A stretch of DNA of 7,509 bases from Oscillospiraceae bacterium (GTDB lineage: Bacteria > Bacillota > Clostridia > Oscillospirales > Acutalibacteraceae). How positions within the stretch are numbered: position 1 is the first letter of the stretch; the number at the start of each line of letters is the position of its first letter. The notes beneath the pieces are model-generated. The model did not search any database. It saw nothing but the letters and a program-made list of their open reading frames with translations, and was not told where the DNA came from. A program made the position numbers and the translations under genes. Where the stretch lies: NCBI GenBank assembly GCA_902795765.1, contig CADBMQ010000153.1:1-7509 (forward strand), given 5' to 3'. Of the stretch, positions 1 through 6,637 are shown piece after piece.

Positions 1-341
1 TATGCCCAGCCGTCAACAGGAATTCCGTTGACGGTTACTTTTTTACTGTTTTGAGGGATTGTCAATTTAAATCCTTCGCTATCGCTATATGTGATAATTG
101 CAGCACGTCTGCTGACGCTATTGAAATTCAGACAAATATCGCACGTTTTCGCTCTTCCTATAAAGCACTCAAACGAAGTTATATCAAACTGCGTTGGTGA
201 GTCAAGCATGGCAAGAGTGGCGATAGTCGGTGCTTTTTTGCTTCGCAAAAGCGAGAAAAACAAGCGGATTGTAAACCAAACTGCTATTACCGGTATTAGA
301 ACTCTGAGAACCATTAAAATATATCCTGCTACTGTTTCCAA
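1..341 (-). CDS. FHA-domain membrane-anchored protein (3' end cut by window edge)
   Basis: This is the first 113 codons of a gene that runs off the left edge. A TTG start at 341-339 is chosen because a strong GGAGG lies 7 bases upstream; the next in-frame ATG is codon 10 (314). Residues 7-32 form one hydrophobic membrane helix, followed by basic RSKK (33-36), which suggests the rest is cytoplasmic. From about residue 40 the sequence looks like a forkhead-associated (FHA) domain: IGR at 61-63, SVSRR at 75-79 and VNG at 104-106. FHA domains bind phosphothreonine peptides and usually work with Ser/Thr kinases. Oddly, the conserved His of the SRxH motif is replaced (SRRAA), which could weaken phosphopeptide binding. 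In clostridia, short TM-FHA proteins often sit beside FtsW/RodA and penicillin-binding protein genes; what lies downstream here is outside the window. FHA is a motif-level call. Confidence 0.75.
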   Translation of the reverse strand, partial: METVAGYILMVLRVLIPVIAVWFTIRLFFSLLRSKKAPTIATLAMLDSPTQFDITSFECFIGRAKTCDICLNFNSVSRRAAIITYSDSEGFKLTIPQNSKKVTVNGIPVDGWA

Positions 342-480
342 TGGTTTTCCTCCTTTTAAAAAATCGACAATTAAATTTATATTTGTTAAATTATCCCTTT
401 ATTTTTGGTTAAATTCTTTCTGCAATTACGACAAGTTTTTCGGCATAATAACATTAGAATTATGAAAGGAACGATAATTT
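342..480. other. AT-rich divergent intergenic region
   Basis: This spacer separates the minus-strand FHA gene from the plus-strand 119-aa gene, so it should hold promoters for both. On the plus strand the best -10 candidate is CATAAT (444-449), with only a poor -35 (CTGCAA, 420-425, 18-base spacing). On the minus strand GATAAT (395-390) and TATAAA (381-376) occur but neither has a convincing -35 at 16-18 bases. I see no hairpin or riboswitch-like structure here. The promoter positions are guesses. Confidence 0.4.
348..354 (-). promoter_or_regulatory. Ribosome binding site deciding a TTG start
   Basis: On the minus strand this reads AGGAGGA. The GGAGG core lies 7 bases before the TTG at 341, an ideal spacing, and this is why the non-ATG start is preferred for the FHA gene. 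Confidence 0.75.
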
Positions 481-840
481 ATGAACTCGAATTACGTTAG
501 AATTTCCGCTCAATTTGAAAATGTTGAATTTGCTGATGCTACTGTGCATCGCTTACAAAAAATGGGTGCTACAAACTGCCGTGTTGTTCGGAAAAACAAC
601 AAGAACGAAGATGTTATTCCTTTTAACAGACCGGCAAAACCTGAATACCTTACGGGGACACAAAGCTCTTATCTATCAGGATTTCCGCATATTACCAGCG
701 GTGGACCGATTTACAATGGTTACTATGAGCCTTTTGAAAGTATGTCGGCATATCTTTCAGCTATCATTCCGAAGGAGCAACTGACTTACGCACAAAGTGC
801 CATTATGCAAAACGGTGGTTTCGACGTTTCAGTCATTTAA
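481..840 (+). CDS. Conserved-looking small protein of unknown function, 119 aa
   Basis: I do not recognise this family. The ATG start has an AAAGGA 10 bases upstream (465-470). There is no signal peptide or membrane helix. Predicted by eye, it has two beta-alpha-beta units. The first spans about residues 5-36 (VRISAQF, then helix VEFADATVHRLQKM, then CRVV). The second spans about 90-119 (SAYLSAIIP, then helix KEQLTYAQSAIMQ, then FDVSVI). A Gly/Pro/Tyr-rich stretch (about 46-87) links them. That arrangement would suit a small ferredoxin-like fold, similar in outline to general-stress proteins, but this is inference. The S1-domain gene follows 76 bases later on the same strand with no terminator between, so the two are probably co-transcribed. 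Confidence 0.75.
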   Translation: MNSNYVRISAQFENVEFADATVHRLQKMGATNCRVVRKNNKNEDVIPFNRPAKPEYLTGTQSSYLSGFPHITSGGPIYNGYYEPFESMSAYLSAIIPKEQLTYAQSAIMQNGGFDVSVI

Positions 841-916
841 AACAGTATCGTTTCATATAAATGGAATGTAAATCTGAAAGATTACACAAACAAAAGGAAA
901 GGGATTGATATTAAAA

Positions 917-1834
917 ATGACGAACTATCTTCCGGAAGGTAGCCTTATTGGCACAAACGAAAACGCTATGCGACTGCGTTCAGCACAGTCTATTGCAGAT
1001 TGTTTCGCAAAAGGCACGGTTTTGGAGGCTCGTGCCACTGTTTGCGATGCTCAACATAATCTTATAGTTGATATGGGGTGTATGAAAGGCATTATTCCAA
1101 GGACACAAGGTGCTATCGGGATTGATGACGGAACTGTGCGGGATATTGCGATAATTTCTCGTGTTGGAAAGCCTGTTAGTTTTGTTATCACTTCTATTGA
1201 CGTTGACCAAAACGGCAGACCTGTTGCGACTCTATCTCGTGCGCTCGCTCAAAAACAATGCATCGAAAACTACATAAATACGTTGAATTGCGGTGATGTT
1301 ATTGATGCAGTTGTTACTCATCTTGAACCTTTCGGTGCTTTTTGCGATATTGGTTGCGGTATTCCGTCACTCATACCGATTGATGCGATTTCTGTTTCAA
1401 GAATCAGCCACCCTCGTGACAGGTTTACTCCCGGTGACAGAATTCGAGCAGTCGTTAAAAATATTGATGGTGGTAGAATTACGCTTTCCCAAAAGGAGTT
1501 GCTCGGAACTTGGGAACAAAACGCTTCCCTATTCACGCAAGGAGAAACTGTTTCGGGAATTATCCGCTCGGTCGAAAGTTATGGTGTATTTGTTGAACTT
1601 ACACCTAACCTTGCGGGGCTTGCAGAGCCAAAAGCTGACATTAAACCGTCACAAGGAGCGAGTGTTTATATCAAAAGTATCATTCCGGAAAAAATGAAAG
1701 TTAAACTTATCATCATCGACTCGTTTGATACTCTTCCTCCGATTAAGCAACAGTATTTTTGTGATAGCGACCATATTGATTACTGGCAATATTCTCCCGA
1801 CTCTTCGGGTAAGCTAATTGAAACTGTATTTTAG
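917..1834 (+). CDS. S1 RNA-binding domain protein (three S1 repeats, 305 aa)
   Basis: A soluble protein made of three S1-type OB folds, which bind single-stranded RNA. Repeat 1 covers about residues 32-105 (VDMGCMKGIIPR). Repeat 2 covers about 118-190 and is the most canonical (VVTHLEPFGAFCDIG, later GRITLSQKELLGTW). Repeat 3 covers about 205-265 (GIIRSVESYGVFVEL, GLAEP). Ribosomal protein S1 of E. coli has six repeats and about 557 residues, so this is not a full-length RpsA. It resembles shorter clostridial S1 proteins often labelled S1-like, and its exact role is unknown. Start choice: ATG at 917 gives MTNYLPEG, with AAAGGG 13 bases upstream. A TTG at 905 adds four residues and has AAGGA 6 bases upstream, so either start is possible. 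The gene follows the 119-aa gene and ends at a hairpin terminator. Confidence 0.88.
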   Translation: MTNYLPEGSLIGTNENAMRLRSAQSIADCFAKGTVLEARATVCDAQHNLIVDMGCMKGIIPRTQGAIGIDDGTVRDIAIISRVGKPVSFVITSIDVDQNGRPVATLSRALAQKQCIENYINTLNCGDVIDAVVTHLEPFGAFCDIGCGIPSLIPIDAISVSRISHPRDRFTPGDRIRAVVKNIDGGRITLSQKELLGTWEQNASLFTQGETVSGIIRSVESYGVFVELTPNLAGLAEPKADIKPSQGASVYIKSIIPEKMKVKLIIIDSFDTLPPIKQQYFCDSDHIDYWQYSPDSSGKLIETVF

Positions 1835-1842
1835 AGCATAAT

Positions 1843-1872
1843 TAGGGTGCGAAAATATCGCACCCTATTTTT
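1843..1872 (+). terminator. Rho-independent terminator of the S1 gene
   Basis: A 9-bp perfect stem (TAGGGTGCG, 1843-1851, with CGCACCCTA, 1859-1867) closes a 7-base A/T loop and is followed by five T. It begins 9 bases after the S1 stop codon and lies between convergent genes. On the minus strand the T tract is weak, so it probably works mainly in the plus direction. Confidence 0.88.
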
Positions 1873-1875
1873 AAT

Positions 1876-3168
1876 TTATTTTATTTCGTCAGTTTTGTCA
1901 AAAACTATTTCATCGTCATCTAAGACAATGTCCATATTTTCCTGCCTTTTTCTGCGGTTTTTTCCACTTCTGACACGAACTCGAACCATATCGTTTATTG
2001 GAACTCCAATATATTCACTTGTTTCTATGGGAAGTTTTTTCTTACTCAGTTTGCGTTCAACTGCACCTTTTATCATCGAGAACACAACTGAGCAAAGCGG
2101 TACGGCAATTACCATTCCCGGTATGCCGAACAATCCACCGCACAAAACGATTGAGAACATAACGCCAAGCGCAGGCATACCTGTTTTTTGACCTACAACA
2201 CGAGGTGTTATAAGGTTTGCATCAATTTGCTGAACGCAGATAAGTGCGATAACAAGCCAAACTGCTTTGAGCGGATCAATTACAAGTACGATTAAAGTAC
2301 TCGGAATGTCACCGATGAGCGGACCAAAATATGGAATTACATTCGTCATTCCGACAATAACTGAAATAAGCAATGCATAAGGCACTTTTAAAATCATACA
2401 TACTGTAAATGTCAAACAACCTACGATAAAGGCATCTGTGATTACACCTGTAAGATATTTACCGAAAGTAATGTGACTTTCACCGAAAAATCTATTTATT
2501 TTAAGCATAAAACGGCGAGAGAATATCGAAAAACCAAGTTTCATTGCTTTGCCGAGAATACGCTCTTTATTGTACAACATATAAATTGATGCTACGAAGC
2601 CGACAAAGAATGTAAGAAGTCCCGATGCAATCGACATTGTTATATCTTTGATTACCAACAAATCTGTCGGATTTATCGACTTTACAAAGTTCAAAGCCCA
2701 ATCTCCGACTTTTGAGAGTATTTCATTTATAAGCGAGTTGGATAATCCAATACCAAGCGACTCTGCCCAAGCGACAAAGCCTTTATAATATGTTGGTATG
2801 TTTGTCACGAGTTCAGTTACGCTTGAAATTAACTGCGGGACAACGATATACAGCAAAAATACGATTACACCGAATACAATTACATAAGATGTGACAATCG
2901 ACAACACTTTTGTAATTATCGGACGATTGCCGCTCTTATTTAGCGTTTTGCCATAGATCTTAAACCGCCACAAATTATAAAACGGATTTATAAGATATGC
3001 TATTATAAATGCAAAAATAAAAGGAAATATTGTTCCTAAAAGTGACCAAAGAAAGGAAAATGCAGTCGGAATATGGGAAATTGCAAAGTATAAAATTATA
3101 ACCGCACCAAGGCTTACAAACGTATAAAACGAACGTAATGCCAACTTTTTATTCCATAAGTCTTTCAT
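1876..3168 (-). CDS. AI-2E/PerM-family (UPF0118) membrane transporter, 430 aa
   Basis: A polytopic membrane protein of the AI-2E transporter family, whose members are reported to export autoinducer-2 or to act as ion antiporters. The substrate cannot be told from sequence. Hydrophobic segments lie near residues 11-32, 36-58, 90-112, 180-200, 240-285 (two), 300-320 and 335-362, so about eight helices, with the usual large hydrophilic region between the third and fourth. Family hallmarks are PYFGPLIGDIPS (about 285) and GGLFGIPGMVIAVP (about 345). The C-terminal tail is long for the family: a basic run (KNRRKRQ) followed by an acidic end (LDDDEIVFD). ATG at 3168 is chosen because GAGAGGA lies 12 bases upstream; a TTG at 3180 abuts that site directly and is unlikely. 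It is transcribed alone, with its own promoter after the aspS terminator. Confidence 0.9.
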   Translation of the reverse strand: MKDLWNKKLALRSFYTFVSLGAVIILYFAISHIPTAFSFLWSLLGTIFPFIFAFIIAYLINPFYNLWRFKIYGKTLNKSGNRPIITKVLSIVTSYVIVFGVIVFLLYIVVPQLISSVTELVTNIPTYYKGFVAWAESLGIGLSNSLINEILSKVGDWALNFVKSINPTDLLVIKDITMSIASGLLTFFVGFVASIYMLYNKERILGKAMKLGFSIFSRRFMLKINRFFGESHITFGKYLTGVITDAFIVGCLTFTVCMILKVPYALLISVIVGMTNVIPYFGPLIGDIPSTLIVLVIDPLKAVWLVIALICVQQIDANLITPRVVGQKTGMPALGVMFSIVLCGGLFGIPGMVIAVPLCSVVFSMIKGAVERKLSKKKLPIETSEYIGVPINDMVRVRVRSGKNRRKRQENMDIVLDDDEIVFDKTDEIK

Positions 3169-3209
3169 CGGTCTTACCAATCCTCTCGTAATTAAATATT
3201 TACTATTTT

Positions 3210-3238
3210 ATTTTACCCCAAATGATATTCATTGTCAA
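3210..3238 (-). promoter_or_regulatory. Sigma-A-type promoter for the AI-2E family gene
   Basis: On the minus strand there is a perfect -35 TTGACA (3238-3233), a 17-base spacer and a -10 TAAAAT (3215-3210), five of six matches to consensus. Transcription would start near 3203, about 35 bases before the ATG. It lies just after the aspS terminator, which supports an independent transcription unit. Confidence 0.85.
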
Positions 3239-3255
3239 GTAAATACTGCATAAGT

Positions 3256-3289
3256 AAAAGGAAAATGCCACTTTTGGCACTTTCCTTTT
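3256..3289 (-). terminator. Strong terminator of the hisS-aspS operon
   Basis: A 15-bp stem with a 4-base loop and a single G-T pair: arm 3289-3275, loop 3274-3271, arm 3270-3256. The end of the stem itself supplies the T-rich tract (CCTTTT). It starts 7 bases after the aspS stop codon and separates aspS from the promoter of the next gene. Confidence 0.88.
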
Positions 3290-3295
3290 TAATAG

Positions 3296-5083
3296 TTATT
3301 CTTCTGTTTTTACAATATTTATTCCCAAATCTTCGAGTTGAGCTTCGTCACAAGGAGATGGGCAACCGCTCATAAGCTCACGAGCATTTTGCATCTTCGG
3401 GAATGCGATTACATCACGGAGGCTCTCGGCACCAATAAGCAACATACAGAGTCGGTCAAGTCCGATACCCATACCACCGTGAGGCGGTGCACCGTATTTA
3501 AATGCATCGGTCAAGAAGCCGAACTTTGTTTGTGCTTCTTCGTCGGAAAGGCCGAGTGCAGAGAACATTTTCTTCTGCAAGGTCGGATCGGTTATACGGA
3601 TTGAACCACTCGACAACTCCTCACCATTGAGTACCAAGTCGTAAGCCTTTGCACGAACCTTTGCAGGATCACTCTCCAAATACTGAATACACTCGTCGAG
3701 TGGTGCTGTAAATGGGTGGTGCATAGCGTCCCAATTGTCTGTTTCTTCGTTATATTCAAAGAACGGGAACTCGGTTATCCACAAAAGATTGTACTGGTCT
3801 TCGGGGATTACATTAAGTTTCTTTGCCATTTCAAGACGCAATGCGCCAAGTGTCGGCAATGTTATCTTATCTTTATCTGCGATTATTACGATAACGTCGC
3901 CTGTTTGTGCGCCTGTGCGTTCAATAATTGCATTCATTGTCTGTTCGTCCATAAACTTCGCAAACGATGATGCCATTCCGTCCGGATTCATACGAACCCA
4001 AGCCATTCCTTTTGCGCCAATTCCCTTTGCGTGTTCGGTCAAACGGTCGATTTCCTTACGAGTGTAAACCGAAACTGCGTTTTTCGCACATACTGCACGC
4101 ACTGAACCACCATTTTCAATGGCAGATGTGAACACACCAAATCCGCAATCACAAACGATATCGGAAAGGTCACAAATCTTCATATCAAAACGAGTGTCAG
4201 GCTTATCGGAGCCATACATATTCATTGCGTCTGCATAAGTAAGACGGGGCAACGGCAGAGTTATATCCTTGCCCATAACATCTTTGAAAAGTCGTTTCAT
4301 ATAACCTTCGCCGATTGCAAGTACATCTTCCATATCAACATACGACATTTCCATATCAATCTGAGTAAACTCAGGTTGACGGTCTGCACGCAAGTCTTCG
4401 TCACGGAAGCAACGAGCAAGTTGGATATAGCGGTCAAATCCCGATACCATAAGCAACTGCTTATATATCTGCGGTGACTGTGGAAGTGCATAAAACTCGC
4501 CGTGATAAAGACGTGACGGAACAAGATAGTCACGAGCGCCTTCGGGAGTTGATTTAATCATCATAGGTGTTTCAATTTCGATAAATCCATTTTCATCGAA
4601 ATAGTCACGAGTTACCTTTGCGATACGATGACGCAACATAATATTGCGAGTAAGGTCGGGACGACGAAGGTCAACATAGCGATATTTAAGACGGAGTTCG
4701 TCTTTAACATTCGAGTTTTCTACAATCTCAAACGGAGGTGTTACTGCTTCGGAAAGCACCTTCAACTCGCTTACTGCGATTTCAACATCGCCTGTCGGGA
4801 TTTCTTTATTAACTGCACTTCTCATTCGTACTTCGCCTTTTGCCATAAGCACAAATTCCGAACGAACTGCGAATGCTTTATCAAATACTTCACGGTCTGT
4901 TGTATCGTCAAATGCCAACTGCACAATACCTGTGCGGTCACGCAAGTCGATAAATATAAGTTGTCCGAGGTCACGCTGTTTTTGAACAAAGCCACAAACT
5001 ACAACGGTTTGTCCACAATGTTCTGCACGCAACTCGCCACAATACAATGTTCTTCTAAGGTCGCCCATTCTTTCAATCTGCAT
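3296..5083 (-). CDS. aspS: Aspartyl-tRNA synthetase (595 aa)
   Basis: A cytoplasmic class IIb synthetase that charges tRNA-Asp with aspartate using ATP. The order is bacterial: N-terminal OB-fold anticodon-binding domain (about 1-110, with RDLGQLIFIDLRDR), hinge, catalytic core, inserted GAD domain (about 295-420), rest of the core and C-terminal extension. Catalytic features are motif 1 (FIEIETPMM, 167-175), the flipping loop STPEGARD (178-185), QSPQ (202-205), motif 2 (FRDEDLRADRQPEFTQ, 226-241), MHHPFTAP, and motif 3 (GIGLDRLCMLL, 539-549). Length matches the family (about 590). ATG at 5083 is chosen because GGAGG lies 9 bases upstream. Leu39 in the RDLG stretch matches discriminating AspRSs, whereas enzymes that also charge tRNA-Asn often have His there; this is a hint, not proof. 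It is the second gene of the hisS-aspS operon. Confidence 0.97.
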   Translation of the reverse strand: MQIERMGDLRRTLYCGELRAEHCGQTVVVCGFVQKQRDLGQLIFIDLRDRTGIVQLAFDDTTDREVFDKAFAVRSEFVLMAKGEVRMRSAVNKEIPTGDVEIAVSELKVLSEAVTPPFEIVENSNVKDELRLKYRYVDLRRPDLTRNIMLRHRIAKVTRDYFDENGFIEIETPMMIKSTPEGARDYLVPSRLYHGEFYALPQSPQIYKQLLMVSGFDRYIQLARCFRDEDLRADRQPEFTQIDMEMSYVDMEDVLAIGEGYMKRLFKDVMGKDITLPLPRLTYADAMNMYGSDKPDTRFDMKICDLSDIVCDCGFGVFTSAIENGGSVRAVCAKNAVSVYTRKEIDRLTEHAKGIGAKGMAWVRMNPDGMASSFAKFMDEQTMNAIIERTGAQTGDVIVIIADKDKITLPTLGALRLEMAKKLNVIPEDQYNLLWITEFPFFEYNEETDNWDAMHHPFTAPLDECIQYLESDPAKVRAKAYDLVLNGEELSSGSIRITDPTLQKKMFSALGLSDEEAQTKFGFLTDAFKYGAPPHGGMGIGLDRLCMLLIGAESLRDVIAFPKMQNARELMSGCPSPCDEAQLEDLGINIVKTEE

Positions 5084-5084
5084 T

Positions 5085-6395
5085 TTATTTTTCCTCCAAT
5101 TTTGCCATACTTTCGTGTAAATCATCAAATGCTTTATCTATTGACATATCGTATAATACGGAAACAAGCCCTTCGGGCAATGCAACTTCACGCTGTTCGC
5201 CCGACTGCATATCCTTTATTTTTGCTGTACTTGTTTCAACCTCGTTGTCGCCAAGGACAAGAGTATATTTTGCTCCGATTTTATCGGCATACTTCATTTG
5301 TGCTTTCAATCCTCTGCCCGACATATCGGTTATTGCAGAAAATCCTTCGTCACGCAAAAGTCCACAGAGTTTTACTGCTTGTGCTGACGCATTTTCGCCA
5401 AGTGGTGCGATATACAAATCGGGTTTTTTCGGTGTTGGAAATTCTGCACCCTGTTCACGCATTATCATAAGTATTCTTTCGAGTCCTGCCGCAAAACCAA
5501 GGCTAGGAAGATCTACTCCACCGAGTTCAGTTGCGAGTCCATCATATCTACCACCTGCACAAACTGCCAAGCCGTTGTGCAAAAATTCAAAAACTGTTTT
5601 GGTATAGTAGTCAAGACCACGAACGATGGACGGATTGACTGTATATTTAACGTCTGCCGCATCAAGGCAAGCCTTAACTTTCTCGAAATGCTCTCGACAA
5701 TCATCGCAGATATAGTCGAGAATTTTCGGTGCATTTTCTGCGATTTTCGAGCAGATTTCCGACTTACAATCGAGAATACGCATTGGATTGCGGTCAAGTC
5801 GGTCAAGGCAAGTTGGGCACAACTCAGATTTATACTCTTCAAAGTATTTTTTGAGTGCTTCAGTATATTTTGCACGACATTCCGGACAGCCTATTGAGTT
5901 GATTTCAAGGCTGATATTTTGAAGCCCAAGACGGTCGAGCAAAGTTTTACCGAGTGTGATAACCTCTGCATCAGCGGTCGGAGCAGCTGCTCCCACGCAC
6001 TCTACACCAAATTGGTGAAACTCACGAAGTCTGCCCTTTTGCGGTTTTTCATAGCGATAGCAGGTTGTGAGATAGTATGCTTTAACAGGAAGTGCTTCGT
6101 TGAACAGACCGTGTTCGAGAATACTTCTTATAGCACCTGCTGTGCCTTCCGGACGAAGTGTTATCGAACGTCCTCCTTTGTCGTTAAATGTGTACATTTC
6201 CTTTTGTACAACATCTGTTGTATCGCCTACACCACGCTGAAAAAGTTCTGTTTTTTCAAATACGGGTGTTCTTATCTCGCTGAAACCATAAAGTTTTGCT
6301 GTATCTGCCGCAACAGATTCAACATAGTGCCACTCGTGAGATTCCTTTGGAAGCATATCGAGTGTGCCTTTGATTGCAGATGCAACTAAATCCAT
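5085..6395 (-). CDS. hisS: Histidyl-tRNA synthetase (436 aa)
   Basis: A cytoplasmic class IIa synthetase, normally a dimer, that charges tRNA-His with histidine using ATP. Visible features are the motif 1 region (about 30-50), LRPEGTA (80-86), motif 2 (YRYEKPQKGRLREFHQFGVE, 113-132), the histidine-specific RGLDYYT (259-265), AGGRYDG and motif 3 (GFAAGLERIL). The C-terminal anticodon-binding domain begins with PDLYIAPLG. The insertion domain (about 165-240) is rich in cysteine, with CPEC (170-173), CPTC (193-196), Cys210, Cys215 and CDDC (230-233). It could bind zinc, though that is inferred. Length is normal (about 420-430). The ATG at 6395 has AGGA 9 bases upstream, downstream of the T-box terminator. 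It is the first gene of the T-box-controlled operon and is followed by aspS after one base. Confidence 0.97.
   Translation of the reverse strand: MDLVASAIKGTLDMLPKESHEWHYVESVAADTAKLYGFSEIRTPVFEKTELFQRGVGDTTDVVQKEMYTFNDKGGRSITLRPEGTAGAIRSILEHGLFNEALPVKAYYLTTCYRYEKPQKGRLREFHQFGVECVGAAAPTADAEVITLGKTLLDRLGLQNISLEINSIGCPECRAKYTEALKKYFEEYKSELCPTCLDRLDRNPMRILDCKSEICSKIAENAPKILDYICDDCREHFEKVKACLDAADVKYTVNPSIVRGLDYYTKTVFEFLHNGLAVCAGGRYDGLATELGGVDLPSLGFAAGLERILMIMREQGAEFPTPKKPDLYIAPLGENASAQAVKLCGLLRDEGFSAITDMSGRGLKAQMKYADKIGAKYTLVLGDNEVETSTAKIKDMQSGEQREVALPEGLVSVLYDMSIDKAFDDLHESMAKLEEK
5093..5097 (-). promoter_or_regulatory. aspS ribosome binding site inside the hisS 3' end
   Basis: GGAGG lies in the last codons of hisS, 9 bases before the aspS ATG (5083). 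The hisS stop (5087-5085) is one base from that ATG, so translational coupling is likely. The site rules out an upstream in-frame ATG at 5128. Confidence 0.85.
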
Positions 6396-6423
6396 AAAAA
6401 ATGTTCCTTTCTTTTATACAAAT

Positions 6424-6461
6424 AAAAAATCCGCCCGTAAATCCAGCGATTTAAGGACGGA
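6424..6461 (-). terminator. Regulated terminator of the T-box leader
   Basis: The stem pairs CCGTCC-T-TAAATC (6460-6448) with GATTTA-C-GGGCGG (6443-6431 including flanks) around a 4-base loop, with one T/C mismatch and a G-T pair. Six T follow (6429-6424). It is mutually exclusive with the antiterminator because both use 6460-6453. Confidence 0.93.
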
Positions 6462-6540
6462 ATTTCCGTGGTGCCACCTTAATTTAGGCATAATTGCCCC
6501 TCTTTATACCGTAATGCGTACGGCGCGCCAACTCCCGAAT

Positions 6541-6543
6541 GTC
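6541..6543 (-). promoter_or_regulatory. T-box specifier triplet GAC (Asp)
   Basis: In the 3' side of Stem I, GAA and one A precede GAC, which is followed by A, the usual setting of a specifier. GAC is an Asp codon. Shifted by two bases, the same stretch also contains CAT (6541-6539), a His codon. The register is inferred by pattern, not by a computed fold. Confidence 0.7.
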
Positions 6544-6637
6544 TTTCACAAATTCGCTTATCCATACGTTTTCCAGCCTAGAACGCACTCTCTGTCGGGG
6601 CGAAATCGTTACTCTTTTCGTTCACAGTCGATTAAAT

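Larger units (their letters stand above)
6424..6629 (-). promoter_or_regulatory. T-box riboswitch leader of hisS-aspS, probably tRNA-Asp-sensing
   Basis: A tRNA-binding leader that controls transcription termination. Stem I begins near 6629 and carries the AGTA of the S-turn (6613-6610), an AGAGAG element (6593-6588), a distal GGCTGGAAAACG stretch, and GTGAAAGAC (6549-6541). The T-box proper is at 6480-6453: AAGG, bulge TGGCACC (6476-6470), ACGG, a short loop, then CCGT CCTT, giving a perfect antiterminator. Its 3' half is shared with the terminator. Uncharged tRNA should pair its anticodon with the specifier and its NCCA end with the UGGN bulge, stabilising the antiterminator and letting hisS and aspS be transcribed. 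N is C here, which fits a G73 discriminator (tRNA-Asp) and not C73 (tRNA-His). Small hairpins (CCGTA/TACGG; GGCA/TGCC) lie between Stem I and the T-box. The structure was drawn by eye. Confidence 0.95.

Noticed and set aside
10..34. Perfect 8-bp inverted repeat (CCGTCAAC/GTTGACGG) around GGAATTCC
   Set aside because: It lies within the FHA coding frame (encoding VTVNGIPVDG), has no T tract, and is most simply explained by two similar codon runs. A regulatory role cannot be supported.
91..465. 124-codon open frame on the plus strand at the left end
   Set aside because: It overlaps the FHA gene on the other strand, whose frame has a strong ribosome binding site, membrane helix and domain motifs, and it runs through the AT-rich promoter region.
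905..916. TTG start at 905 for the S1 gene
   Set aside because: Possible, with AAGGA 6 bases upstream, but ATG at 917 fits the MxxYLPEG start I expect for this family. Kept only as an alternative.
4628..5470. 280-codon open frame on the plus strand opposite aspS and hisS
   Set aside because: It is antisense to two clear synthetase genes, has no ribosome binding site of note, and its translation is rich in Cys, Tyr, Phe and His without any recognisable domain.
5919..6389. 156-codon open frame on the plus strand opposite hisS
   Set aside because: Fully antisense to the conserved HisRS catalytic core; composition is typical of a chance complement-strand frame.
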